Source of the DNA: DAOUJW01 sp965218945
Lineage (GTDB): Bacteria; Chloroflexota; Dehalococcoidia; Lucifugimonadales; UBA2985
Length of the DNA: 64,000 nucleotides
Assembly (NCBI GenBank): GCA_965218945.1
Contig: OZ244718.1
Coordinates: forward strand, 2,170,001-2,234,000
Direction of reading: 5' to 3'
In this document: positions 32,898-41,666 of the stretch, piece after piece
Layout: every line of letters begins with the position of its first letter
Position numbering within the stretch: position 1 is the first letter of the stretch
Program-made: the position numbers and the translations under genes
Notes under the pieces: model-generated
What the model saw: only the letters and a program-made list of their open reading frames with translations
The model's database searches: none
Told to the model about the DNA's origin: nothing

Positions 32898-35345
32898 CTA
32901 CTTGGGCGCTATCATGCTACCGTTGATACTGGCAGCCGTCGCCACGTAGTCGTCCGCTCCCAGCCGCATTATTGTCACTCCCTGGGTAGTGCGCCCCTGC
33001 ACGGATATCTCCGAGAGCAGCACACGCTCTATAGTGCCTTTCTCGGAGACCAGCAACACTTCGGTGGCGTCTACCACCAGGTGAGCGACCGCTACAGGCC
33101 CCGTCTTGTCCGTTACCCTGAGTGTCTTCACGCCCTTGACTCCCCTGCCAGTCCTCCGATAGGCCTGGATTGGAGTCATCTTTCCAAAGCCGTTGCGGCT
33201 CAGCACCAGCAGTTGCGCCCCGGGTATCACTACGTCCATGGAGACCACTCGATCCCCGGGATCAAGGCGCATTCCCCTCACTCCACCGGATTTTCGGCTG
33301 CTCACCCGTATATCTGAGATGGGGAACCTGGCGGCCATGCCCATCTCGGACACCATCACCACCTCGTCCCCTTCTCCGGCCTGCCAGGCGGAGACCACCT
33401 CGTCCCCGTCCTCAATGTCCATTGCAATAAGCCCGTTGCTCCGTATGTTGGCCAGTGCGGAAAACTCCATCCGCTTGATCTCGCCCATACGGGTCGCCAG
33501 CAGGATGTACCCCCCCTCGCCTATGCCGGTCTTCACCACCACCGCGTTAATCCGCTCTCCTTCCGACAGGGAGAGCAGGTTGACGGCCGGAGTGCCGCGG
33601 GTGGTCCGTGTGCTGTCCGGCGGTATCTCGAAGCACCTCAGAGAGTATGCCTTCCCGCGATTGGTGAAGAACATCAGGGTGTCGTGGGTATCGGCCACCA
33701 GCAGGTGCTGGAGGACGTCAGCTTCCCTCGGTAGCATTCCTGTGATGCCTCTGCCGCCGCGGTGCTGCGCCCTGTAGGTGCTGGCCGGCATGCACTTGAT
33801 GTAGCCGCGCTGGGTTATGGTAATCACCATCTCCTGGTGTTGTATCTGCTCCTCCGGTGTATAGCTCCTCGCCTCCTCACCGGTGATCTCGGTACGACGG
33901 TTATCGCCGTAGTCCTTCCGCAGCTTCCGGGTCTCCTTCTTTATCTCGGCGAGTATCTTCTGCGGGTCCGCCAGCAGCGCCTGAAGCTCGGCGATGGTCT
34001 TCACCAAGCCCTGGTACTCCTCCTCGATCCTCCCCCGCTCCAGAGCCGCAATGCGCCGCAACTGCATATCCAGGATGGCCTGCGCCTGAATCTGGGTAAG
34101 GCTGAACTGCTGCATCAGCCCCTGGCGTGCAGCGTCGGCATCGGCGGACTGGCGGATGAGGTTTATCACAGCGTCCAGGTTGTTCAGGGCGATCCGCAGT
34201 CCTTCCAGAATGTGTGCCCTATCCTGGGCCCTCTTCAGGTCGAACTCCGCGCGGCGTGTAATGACCTGGCGACGGAAGTCGATGTAGTGCCGCAGGATGC
34301 GCTTCAGGGGCAGCACCTGGGGCTGGCCGTCCACCAGGGCCAGTGTGTTGACGGAGAATGCGGACTGCAGGGCGGTGTGCTTGTACAGGTTGTTCAGGAC
34401 TATCTCAGCCTGAGCCTCGCGACGCAGCTCTATGACAACCCTCATCCCGTGGCGGTCTGACTCGTCCCTTATATCGCTTATCCCGTCGACCTTCTTGTCC
34501 TTGGCCAGCAGAGCAATCTTCTCGACAAGGGTCGCCTTGTTCACCTGGTAGGGTATCTCAGTTACGACAATCTGCTTGCGGCCTCCTCGCGCCATGTCTT
34601 CGATGGCAGCCCTGGCTCGCACCACCACGCGACCGCGCCCGGAGGAGTAGGCGCTGTGGATGCCCTCTCGCCCCATGATGATGCCTCCGGTTGGGAAGTC
34701 CGGGCCCTGGATGAACTTTATCAGGTCGTCCACCGTGGCTTCCGGATGGTCAATGAGGTGAATAACAGCGTCGCAGACCTCCCTGAGGTTGTGGGGAGGA
34801 ATACTGGTGGCCATACCGACGGCAATGCCCGAGGCTCCGTTGATCAACAGGTTGGGAAGCCGCGCGGGTAGCACCAGAGGCTCCCTCAGGGAGTCGTCGA
34901 AGTTGACGCCAAAGTCCACGGTGTCGCGATCAATGTCCGCCAGCATCTCCTGTGCGATGTTGGCCAGACGCGCCTCGGTGTACCGCATGGCTGCGGGCGG
35001 GTCGTCGTCGACGCTGCCGAAGTTACCCTGCCCGTCGATCAGGGGATAGCGCAGGGAGAAGTCCTGCGCCATTCGCACCAGAGCGTCGTAGACGGCAGTA
35101 TCGCCGTGGGGGTGATACTTTCCCAGGACGTCGCCAACCAAACGGGCGCTCTTTCGATAAGCGGTGCCGGCCCTCATGCCCAGGTCGTCCATGGCGTACA
35201 GGATTCTACGCTGCACCGGCTTCAGCCCGTCTCGCACGTCCGGGAGGGCTCTGGCAACGATTACGCTCATGGCGTAGTCAAGATAGGAGTTGCGCATCTC
35301 CTCTTCGATGCGTACAGGTCTTATATTTTCCGAAGATGTAGCCAT
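32898..35345 (-). CDS. gyrA: DNA gyrase subunit A
   Basis: An 815-residue GyrA, the strand-breaking subunit of gyrase. The catalytic Tyr122 lies in AAMRYTEARL. The quinolone-resistance region reads YHPHGDTAVYDALVRMAQ, with Thr83 and Asp87 at positions that are Ser83 and Asp87 in E. coli. The C-terminal beta-pinwheel contains a GyrA box (QHRGGRG), which identifies gyrase rather than topoisomerase IV. It begins 24 bp after the amidotransferase gene on the same strand, with GAGAGGA upstream. gyrB is not in the window. Confidence 0.96.
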   Translation of the reverse strand: MATSSENIRPVRIEEEMRNSYLDYAMSVIVARALPDVRDGLKPVQRRILYAMDDLGMRAGTAYRKSARLVGDVLGKYHPHGDTAVYDALVRMAQDFSLRYPLIDGQGNFGSVDDDPPAAMRYTEARLANIAQEMLADIDRDTVDFGVNFDDSLREPLVLPARLPNLLINGASGIAVGMATSIPPHNLREVCDAVIHLIDHPEATVDDLIKFIQGPDFPTGGIIMGREGIHSAYSSGRGRVVVRARAAIEDMARGGRKQIVVTEIPYQVNKATLVEKIALLAKDKKVDGISDIRDESDRHGMRVVIELRREAQAEIVLNNLYKHTALQSAFSVNTLALVDGQPQVLPLKRILRHYIDFRRQVITRRAEFDLKRAQDRAHILEGLRIALNNLDAVINLIRQSADADAARQGLMQQFSLTQIQAQAILDMQLRRIAALERGRIEEEYQGLVKTIAELQALLADPQKILAEIKKETRKLRKDYGDNRRTEITGEEARSYTPEEQIQHQEMVITITQRGYIKCMPASTYRAQHRGGRGITGMLPREADVLQHLLVADTHDTLMFFTNRGKAYSLRCFEIPPDSTRTTRGTPAVNLLSLSEGERINAVVVKTGIGEGGYILLATRMGEIKRMEFSALANIRSNGLIAMDIEDGDEVVSAWQAGEGDEVVMVSEMGMAARFPISDIRVSSRKSGGVRGMRLDPGDRVVSMDVVIPGAQLLVLSRNGFGKMTPIQAYRRTGRGVKGVKTLRVTDKTGPVAVAHLVVDATEVLLVSEKGTIERVLLSEISVQGRTTQGVTIMRLGADDYVATAASINGSMIAPK

Positions 35346-35369
35346 TTATCTATCCTCTCTGGTCTGAGG

Positions 35370-36107
35370 CTATATCTGGGCGGTTGCCCTGGATGCAGGG
35401 CTGGCCTCTCTTCTCCGGGAGTACATCTCCCCTCGTTCCGCCAGCGCGAGGAAGAGATTGCCGAAGTTCTTGGGCAGCTCCTCCACGTTTTCGTTGTGCC
35501 ACTGAACGCCTATGACCCAGTCGTGAGCAGGGCTCTCCAGGGCCTCAATGATGCCGTCCTCCAGGGAGTAGGCGGAGGCCATCAGAGAAGGCGCCTTCTG
35601 AGGTTCGCTCACGCCCTGGTGGTGCCGGCTGTTCACCTGCACGAATCCCCCGGAGCCGAGTATTGCAGCGAGCTTGCTGCCAGGGGATATGTATACCCGG
35701 TGATAGGCCGACTTCCGGGAATCGTCCTCAGTGCGATGGCCGGGAAGGTGCTGGATAAGACGGCCTCCAAAGACCACGTTCATTAGCTGCATACCACGAC
35801 ATATGCCCAAAACGGGCATATCCGCCTGCATAGCCGCTTCCAGCAGGGCTATCTCCCACCTGTCTTGCGGGTGATTGGGTTTGTCGAGCCCGGCCGCAGG
35901 GTCCGGTTCCTGGTTATAGTGGCTGGGGTCTATATCCGCGCCGCCAGTCAGCAGGATGCCGTCAAGGGAGTCCAGCGTTTCCTGAACATTATCCGGGTCG
36001 TCTGGCAGAAGGAGACGCGTTTCCATCCCGCCCCTTTCAGCCGCTTCCCTGTATGTACGAGCCCAATCTGCATCTGAGGCTGCTACGCCTATGACCGGCA
36101 CAGACAA
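35370..36107 (-). CDS. Class I glutamine amidotransferase-like hydrolase (peptidase C26)
   Basis: A protein of about 245 residues of the gamma-glutamyl-GABA hydrolase (PuuD)/peptidase C26 group. The nucleophile is the Cys in LGICRGMQLMNV, and the catalytic histidine is in VIGVQWHNENVE. LLTGGADIDPSHY precedes them as in the family. It probably hydrolyses a gamma-glutamyl bond. TTG at 36107, preceded by GAGGTAGGTGG, is the best start; a longer frame from TTG 36158 is possible. It lies between the IS1 element and gyrA. Confidence 0.8.
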   Translation of the reverse strand: MSVPVIGVAASDADWARTYREAAERGGMETRLLLPDDPDNVQETLDSLDGILLTGGADIDPSHYNQEPDPAAGLDKPNHPQDRWEIALLEAAMQADMPVLGICRGMQLMNVVFGGRLIQHLPGHRTEDDSRKSAYHRVYISPGSKLAAILGSGGFVQVNSRHHQGVSEPQKAPSLMASAYSLEDGIIEALESPAHDWVIGVQWHNENVEELPKNFGNLFLALAERGEMYSRRREASPASRATAQI

Positions 36108-36217
36108 GTGTCCACCTACCTCTGTTTTTAGAATGTGATCCGAGAATCCGCGGTACAATCCGGCAATATCTATCCAAAGTAATTATACAACAAAGGGCGT
36201 ATTTGGAAAAGCGCAGG

Positions 36218-36225
36218 CAGCCATC
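36218..36225 (+). repeat. Target-site duplication of IS1 element, left copy
   Basis: CAGCCATC directly abuts the left terminal repeat; the same octamer is at 37111-37118 after the right end. Eight bp is a usual length for IS1-family insertion. Confidence 0.92.
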
Positions 36226-37110
36226 GGTATTCCCAACATGTGTTGGTCATGGGATAATAAGGTGAGAGAGGGAGACTGCCGCGAGTATAGGGAGGTGTAT
36301 ACACGTGGCACAACGAAGAGCATATCGAGACGGGGAGCAGTGTCCCCGGTGCGGGTCGAATTGGCTGCCGAAGTATGGTCGGTCAAGGGGCAAGCAGACC
36401 CCTGTTTTCACAGGGGCAGGCTGTATAGATGCGGGCAATGCCTCTATCACTTCATTCCTGGGACGGAACGCCCTCATAGGTCGGAGCAGGTGAAAGCGCG
36501 GGCGGTATCCATGTATAGTGATGGGAGCAGCATGGAGGCCATCAGCCGAGTGATGGGTGTGAAGGCAGGCACCGTGTATTCCTGGGTCAAAAAAAACCAG
36601 TTGGGCTTGGGAATTGATGGGGACTCTGGTGGAGGAGTGGAGGCGGGGTCCGAAGCCGGCCCGGGTCATATCCTTTGATGAGATGTGGACCCCCGTTCAA
36701 GCCGGGGGCAGGCTATATGTAGGAGCCCGGCGGCGTGGGAAACGCCGGGATATGTGGGTCTGGACGGCGGTGATAGAGGAATGGGATGGTAGGCGCTGGG
36801 TGGACTTTGAAGTGGGAGACCGGACCGAGGCCACTTTCCTGAAGCTGTACAACCGGCTGCCTGAGGCAGAGCAATACCACACTGATGCCTACAGGGTGTA
36901 TGGATGGCTGCCCGCCAACCGGCACGTAATAGGCAAGGGTGGAGCGGTGAACAGAAATGAAGGACTGCACTCGGTATGGCGGAGCAAGTTGAACCGCCTC
37001 CACCGCAGGACGAAGGGGTATAGCAAGAGCGCGATCATGCTGCGGAACTCCATCGCTCTGGTGTGCCTGCGCCTTGGCTTGATCTAATACCAACACAACC
37101 CGGGAATACC
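36226..37110 (+). mobile_element. Complete IS1-family insertion sequence (885 bp)
   Basis: The ends are 22-bp inverted repeats at 36226-36247 and 37089-37110 matching in 18 positions, with GGTATTCCC outermost. Perfect 8-bp CAGCCATC duplications flank them. The interior encodes IS1-type InsA (zinc-finger/HTH) and InsB (DDE) segments in different frames. The preserved target duplication shows it inserted directly, apparently recently, at the very 3' end of an endonuclease gene whose TGA stop overlaps the right duplication. Confidence 0.92.
36305..37087 (+). pseudogene. IS1-family transposase, frame-interrupted
   Basis: GTG at 36305, with GGGAGGT upstream, begins an InsA-like protein (CPRCGSNWLPKYG). 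At about 36398 the frame must change to continue YRCGQCLYHF and the helix-turn-helix part (MEAISRVMGVKAGTVYSW). Removing 36398-36420, a 23-bp hairpin-forming segment, would restore frame and the second CxxC. At a run of eight A (36589-36596) the frame changes again, into the InsB catalytic part. There the DDE residues are Asp in SFDEMW, Asp in YHTDAYRVYG and Glu in NRNEGLHSVW. The A8 run could mediate slippage, or be a one-base expansion. Confidence 0.8.
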
Positions 37111-37118
37111 CAGCCATC
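37111..37118 (+). repeat. Target-site duplication of IS1 element, right copy
   Basis: CAGCCATC, identical to 36218-36225. Bases 37117-37119 form the TGA stop of the minus-strand endonuclease gene, so insertion added sequence without removing codons. Confidence 0.92.
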
Positions 37119-37935
37119 AGGACACCTCAATCTCCAAACGGCAGTGGTCGCTGGGGCCCCACTCCTCGACGGAGTTCAGAGCGCGCACTTTTATGCTCTC
37201 GTGGAATCCGCGGGAGGCAAAGACGAAGTCCAATTGCCTGGTAGCCGTTTCCGGCTTTTTCGTATAGTAGGTCGGCACATTCCTGCTGTCGCGGGGAAGC
37301 TCGTGAGGCCAAGGGTCGGCCTGCTTGCCATTGGGGGCTTGCGGTCCCACAAACGGCACACCCATCGCCTCCATCCTGTCAAAAACTGTCTGGTAGCGGG
37401 CTGCCCAGTAGCTGCTGCCGTTCTCTCCATGGCCGTATAGGATGTTAAGGTCTCCTGCAGCAATAATGCGGTGATCGGCTTGACTACCTATGAACCCAGA
37501 TAGGTCTGAGATGACCCGGTGAGCCGAGGCGTCAGACACTATCCAACTGCTGCCGGTCGAGGCGTGGGGACGTCTCCATTGTGCATACATTGATACCGCA
37601 AAGAATGGTTCTCCATCCAAAGGCGTTATTTTGGCAGCCGCCACCGTTCCCGGGATGCTGACGGCAAACTCGCCAGTACCGGCCTCAGGAAGAGGCTTCG
37701 ACTCAATCCACTCTACACCAACCCGGTCCGAGAGCTTCACAATCGCCGTCCGCCAGCGCTGCGGGGTCGTGTAACCACCCGTGATTTCCCAAGGGCCCGG
37801 GTTGACCTCAACTCTCCCTGCGACCTCCGGCGGCGGCTCCGTCGCCTCTTGCAGGAGGGCCAGGTCGGCGTCCATATCCAGCAACCAACCCCACGGCTCA
37901 GCTTGTCGATTAATGTTCCATGAGATAATCTTCAA
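37117..37935 (-). CDS. Endonuclease/exonuclease/phosphatase family protein, copy 1
   Basis: A protein of about 272 residues of the EEP metal-dependent phosphohydrolase superfamily. Landmarks in order: KIISWNIN (metal-site Asn), LLQEATEPP (Glu), IAAGDLNILYGHG (Asp, Asn), RQLDFVFASRGF and WGPSDHCRLEIE (Asp-His). Members cut DNA/RNA or hydrolyse phosphoesters; the substrate here is unknown. TTG at 37935 has GGAGG seven bases upstream and aligns with the start of the tandem paralogue at 38019-38942. The last bases of the gene overlap the target duplication of the IS1 element. Confidence 0.85.
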   Translation of the reverse strand: MKIISWNINRQAEPWGWLLDMDADLALLQEATEPPPEVAGRVEVNPGPWEITGGYTTPQRWRTAIVKLSDRVGVEWIESKPLPEAGTGEFAVSIPGTVAAAKITPLDGEPFFAVSMYAQWRRPHASTGSSWIVSDASAHRVISDLSGFIGSQADHRIIAAGDLNILYGHGENGSSYWAARYQTVFDRMEAMGVPFVGPQAPNGKQADPWPHELPRDSRNVPTYYTKKPETATRQLDFVFASRGFHESIKVRALNSVEEWGPSDHCRLEIEVS

Positions 37936-38018
37936 ATAGTTTCCTCCTATAGACTCCTGCATCGCGAGGACTCTTGTATCTTGTGCAAACTGCTGCTCTA
38001 CTGAAGCGCAGGCAGCCG

Positions 38019-38942
38019 TCAGGATACCTCAATCTCTATACGGCAGTGGTCGCTGGGACCCCACTCCTCTACGGAGTTCAGAGCGCGTACCCTGATGCTC
38101 TCGTGGAAGCCGCGGGAGGCAAAGACGTAGTCAAGCTGATTGTTGCTAGCCGTCTCCGGGTTCTTGCCGGGCAGGTAGTACGTGACGACGTTGCGGGAGG
38201 AGGCGGGTTCACCGGTCGCGAGCGTCTCCGCTTGCCGGCCATCCGGCAACTGCGGCCCCATGAACTCCAGACCAATGGCCTCCATCCTGTCGAACACGGT
38301 CCGGTGGCGCGCCTCCCAGTGTGGGTCGCCATAACCGTGCCCGTACGCGATGTTCAGGTCGCCGGCGGCCAGGATGCGATGCGTCTCCGGATTCCTGTGG
38401 CCTATGAAGGCCGAGATGTCCGAGATGATGCGGTGGGCAGAGCCGTCGGCGATGCCGTATTCAAAGCCCGATCCCTTCTTAACGCTCAGATGCGACCCTA
38501 TCCAACGCCCATACATGGAGACGACGATAAACGGCTCAGTCGAGCCGTCGAGTGGCGTGACGCGAGCCGCCGCTATCGTCCCGATGCCACTCACGGCGAT
38601 CTCGTCCTGTTCCGGCTCCGGCCAGCCTGTCGGACCGACCTGCTTGAACCACTCTACCTCGACCCGGTCCGACAGCTTCACCACCATCGGCCAGCGGTCT
38701 AACAGTGCGTTGGCGCGCTCGCGCCACCAGCCGGAGTTCCACGAATGCGAGTCCCACGACTCTCGCGGGCCGATGTCCAGAGGGCCAACGCCCTCCGCGG
38801 GTGGGAGCGCCGCATCCCGGAGCTGCACAACGCCATCCGGTGGCGGCGCGGCCTCCTGCAAAAGAGCAACGTCAGCGTCCATGTCCAGCAACCGGCGCCA
38901 CGGCTCAGCCCGTCTAGCAATGTTCCACGATAAGATTTTCAC
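38019..38942 (-). CDS. Endonuclease/exonuclease/phosphatase family protein, copy 2
   Basis: A protein of about 307 residues, a tandem paralogue of the gene at 37117. It has the same EEP motifs: VKILSWNIARR, LLQEAAPP, LAAGDLNIAYGHG, NQLDYVFASRGF and WGPSDHCRIEIE. The GTG at 38942 with GGGAGAGAG upstream is preferred over a longer opening. The last 40 bp and the following sequence (AAGCGCAGGCAGCC) are shared with copy 1, so duplication included downstream DNA. It contains an insertion of about 35 residues relative to copy 1. Confidence 0.85.
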   Translation of the reverse strand: MKILSWNIARRAEPWRRLLDMDADVALLQEAAPPPDGVVQLRDAALPPAEGVGPLDIGPRESWDSHSWNSGWWRERANALLDRWPMVVKLSDRVEVEWFKQVGPTGWPEPEQDEIAVSGIGTIAAARVTPLDGSTEPFIVVSMYGRWIGSHLSVKKGSGFEYGIADGSAHRIISDISAFIGHRNPETHRILAAGDLNIAYGHGYGDPHWEARHRTVFDRMEAIGLEFMGPQLPDGRQAETLATGEPASSRNVVTYYLPGKNPETASNNQLDYVFASRGFHESIRVRALNSVEEWGPSDHCRIEIEVS

Positions 38943-39030
38943 AGGCTCTCTCCCAAAGGCGCTGTCTGCTATTGTTTCACTACTAGCAATCCAACTATAG
39001 CGCGAAAGGTTTCTGGAGCGCATTGAAGCG

Positions 39031-39045
39031 CCAAGCGACTCGTTT
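39031..39045 (+). repeat. Target-site duplication of IS481 element, left copy
   Basis: CCAAGCGACTCGTTT directly precedes the proposed left end at 39046; the same 15 bases occur at 40096-40110. Confidence 0.85.
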
Positions 39046-40095
39046 TCTTATGTTATGAAACATGGGTGACACTCTCAGGTAGGATGTTACTTGAAGGTAA
39101 ACATACTGAACTTGAGAGAAGGTCACCCACATGAAGACTAGCAGTTGGTACGTAGTCAAGCAACGGTTAGCGTGGATCAAGATGCACGAGCGAGGTACTC
39201 CAGTGACAGGAGTCTGCGACCACTACGGGATCAGCCGTAAGACCTTCTACAAGTGGTACGGTCGCTACCAGGAGTCAGACAGAGACTTCCATGTGCTCAA
39301 TGATCGCTCCCGTCGCCCCCACACTCACCCTCGATCTGTACCCAATCGAGTCGGGGAGCGAGTGGTGGCCATGCGACGCAAGACCCGGTACGGCCACCAG
39401 GCGCATAGCCTACTACCTGGCCCAGGAAGGCATCACCATCAGCGTCTATGGTGTCTACCGTGTCTTGCAGAGAGCCGGCCTGGTACGCAAGCGACGCTCA
39501 AGGCCTCGCAAGAAGCCTCAGAGCTACGCCATGGCTGTCCCAGGCCAGCGGGTCCAGATAGACGTCAAGTACCTGCCTCTCTTGCACCTGAAGGGTCGTC
39601 CAGAATCCCTGAGGCAGTACCTCTACAACGCCATCGACGACTGTACGCGCCTTCAGATAGCACACGTCAGTTCTGAGCTCACCCCACAGACCAGCGTCCG
39701 GTTCCTCCATATGGTCAGGCGGTCCTTCCCCTTCCCCGTCCAGGAAGTCCAGACCGACCACGGTTCGGAGTTCACCTTTGTATTCTTCCCACATGTGCAG
39801 AAGCCTCACCCCATTGAACAGGCCCTGGGCGACCTCGGCATACGCCACAAGTTGATTCCGGTAGGAAAGCCCCAACAGAACGGCAAAGTCGAACGCCCTC
39901 ATCGCACCCTTGACGAGGAGTGCCTCAACGCCCGAACCTTTCGCAAGTCGAGACCCCGGGAACTTGCCATCAAGCGTTGGAACAACTTCTACAACGCTCG
40001 CCGCCCACACTCCGCCCTACAATGGCTCACTCCTCTGCAGATGCTAAGATCCTTCCACGACTACCAAAGTGTTACCCATGTTTGAAATCATTACA
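39046..40095 (+). mobile_element. Complete IS481-family insertion sequence (1050 bp)
   Basis: Imperfect 28-bp terminal inverted repeats (39046-39073 and 40068-40095) match in 22 positions, with an inner conserved core AAACATGGGT. They are flanked by perfect 15-bp direct repeats. The single transposase region has an N-terminal helix-turn-helix and an rve-type DDE core, as in the IS481 family, whose target duplications are 4-15 bp. It sits about 100 bp upstream of pheS. Confidence 0.85.
39131..40085 (+). pseudogene. IS481-family transposase with one frameshift
   Basis: The ATG at 39131 encodes a helix-turn-helix region (VTGVCDHYGISRKTFYKWY). Frame is lost near 39390: after MRRKTRYG one extra base shifts the reading, and RRIAYYLAQEGITIS continues one frame over. 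The integrase-like catalytic core follows with Asp in VQIDVKYLP, Asp in VQTDHGSEF and Glu in KPQQNGKVERPHRT, ending at 40085. Either the copy is inactivated by a one-base insertion or the base is a sequence error. Confidence 0.85.
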
Positions 40096-40110
40096 CCAAG
40101 CGACTCGTTT
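40096..40110 (+). repeat. Target-site duplication of IS481 element, right copy
   Basis: CCAAGCGACTCGTTT immediately after the right terminal repeat, identical to 39031-39045. Confidence 0.85.
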
Positions 40111-40149
40111 CTCAGCTTTCGATAGCGAGCCTGCGCAACATGCGTCTCC

Positions 40150-40178
40150 TTGACCCACCAAATCACCCTACCTATAAT
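40150..40178 (+). promoter_or_regulatory. Strong sigma70-type promoter for pheS
   Basis: TTGACC (40150-40155), a 17-bp spacer, and a perfect TATAAT (40173-40178) lie 32 bp upstream of the pheS ATG. They begin 40 bp beyond the IS481 target duplication, so the insertion spared the promoter. Confidence 0.8.
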
Positions 40179-40210
40179 GTTACCGCTCAGCTTGGCTGAG
40201 GACCCATGTT

Positions 40211-41266
40211 ATGACCACCGATGCACTGCTGAATAATCTGGATGAATTGCAAGCCAGGGCCCTGAAGGAGCTGGAGGAGTCCGCAACTTCGGAGTCGCTG
40301 GAGCAATGGCGCGTGGCCTTTCTGGGTCGCAGGGGCGAGCTCACTCAGGTGCTCCGTGGCCTGTCATCCATCGCTCCGGAGGAGCGCAGGACTGTAGGCG
40401 CGGCGGCCAACAAGGTAAAGGACGTTCTTGAGGAGCGACTGGCCGGAGCGGAGGAGTCGGTTAAGACTGCCCAGCTGAAAGCTATGGCCGAGCAGGGGAG
40501 AATCGACGTTACCCTGCCTGGCAGGACGCTGCCGGTGGGACGCCTCCATCCCACTACGCAGATGGTCCGTGAGATCTGCGACGCCTTCGTCTCTATGGGT
40601 TTCCAGGTGGTGGAAGGCCCGGAGGTCGAGTGGGACCGCTACAACTTCGAGATGCTCAACATCCCCAAGGACCACCCGGCGCGGGATATGTGGGACACTC
40701 TGTGGATCGACTACCAGGACGAGAACGGCGAGCGGCCGATGCTCCTTCGCACCCACACCTCACCTATGCAGATACGCACTATGGAGAGCAGCCAGCCGCC
40801 GATAAGGGTGGTTGTTCCCGGCAAGTGCTACCGCTATGAGGCGACGGACGCGACCCACGAGTGGCACTTCTACCAGATCGAAGGTCTGGCCGTGGACGAA
40901 GGCATCACCTTCGCCGACATGAAGGGGACGCTGTACGAGTTCGCACGCCTGGTCTTTGGCAGCGAGCGCAAGGTGCGCTTCCGCGTGGACTACTTCCCGT
41001 TCGTGGAGCCGGGCGCTGAGATGTCCATCGACTGCTTTGTGTGCAAGGGACGAGGCTGTAACGTCTGCAAGGGCACGGGCTGGATCGAGATCCTGGGCGC
41101 CGGGATGGTGAACCCCAAGGTCCTGGAGGGCGTGGGATACGACTCCTCCAAGTACACAGGCTTTGCCTTTGGCATGGGGCCGGAACGCATAGCCATGCTC
41201 AAGTACGGAATAGATGACATACGCCTCTTCTACAGCAACGACCTGCGCTTCCTGCGGCAGTTCTGA
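40211..41266 (+). CDS. pheS: Phenylalanyl-tRNA synthetase alpha subunit
   Basis: A 351-residue catalytic alpha subunit. The N-terminal coiled coil spans about residues 10-95 (LGRRGELTQVLRGL). Class II motif 2 is in PGKCYRYEATDATHEWHFYQ and motif 3 in FAFGMGPERIAMLKYG. A four-cysteine knuckle (CFVCKGRGCNVCKGTGW) lies at about 277-293, as in many PheS proteins. It charges tRNA-Phe together with PheT, which in this genome is separated from it by three accessory genes. Confidence 0.96.
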   Translation: MTTDALLNNLDELQARALKELEESATSESLEQWRVAFLGRRGELTQVLRGLSSIAPEERRTVGAAANKVKDVLEERLAGAEESVKTAQLKAMAEQGRIDVTLPGRTLPVGRLHPTTQMVREICDAFVSMGFQVVEGPEVEWDRYNFEMLNIPKDHPARDMWDTLWIDYQDENGERPMLLRTHTSPMQIRTMESSQPPIRVVVPGKCYRYEATDATHEWHFYQIEGLAVDEGITFADMKGTLYEFARLVFGSERKVRFRVDYFPFVEPGAEMSIDCFVCKGRGCNVCKGTGWIEILGAGMVNPKVLEGVGYDSSKYTGFAFGMGPERIAMLKYGIDDIRLFYSNDLRFLRQF

Positions 41267-41278
41267 AAGGTGACAGGC

Positions 41279-41656
41279 ATGGGTATCACATACGTGGAGG
41301 CCGAGGCGATTGGGCCGACTGGAAAGAGGGCGCCGGTTCGCCTGATGGTCGACAGCGGGGCCACTTACTCCCTGCTTCCGGAGGACGTATGGAAGGCTAT
41401 CGAACTGGAGCCTCGGCGTGAGATGAGCTTCTCGTTGGCCGATGGCACACAGGTTGTACGCCGCATATCCGGGTGTTGGCTGTCCCTTGAGCAGGGTGAA
41501 GACCACACGCCGGTTATCCTTGGTGAGCCTGGCGACGAGGCGTTGCTTGGGGTGATAACCCTGGAGATTCTCGGACTTGTCCTGAATCCGTTTAACCGCA
41601 CACTTCAGCCCCAGCGAGCCATGTTGCTTGAATCAGGCTTGTCACGGCGGCATTGA
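41279..41656 (+). CDS. Retropepsin-like aspartyl protease family protein
   Basis: A protein of about 125 residues with the single-domain clan AA aspartic protease signature VDSGATYSLLPEDV near residue 29 and the hydrophobic partner motif LLGVITLEILGLVLNP near residue 90. Such proteins work as dimers. ATG at 41279 follows AAAGGTG; the gene begins 12 bp after pheS. Its substrate is unknown. It precedes the restriction-modification pair and overlaps that gene's ribosome-binding site, so the three accessory genes may move and be expressed together. Confidence 0.75.
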   Translation: MGITYVEAEAIGPTGKRAPVRLMVDSGATYSLLPEDVWKAIELEPRREMSFSLADGTQVVRRISGCWLSLEQGEDHTPVILGEPGDEALLGVITLEILGLVLNPFNRTLQPQRAMLLESGLSRRH

Positions 41657-41666
41657 AAGGGACTTT

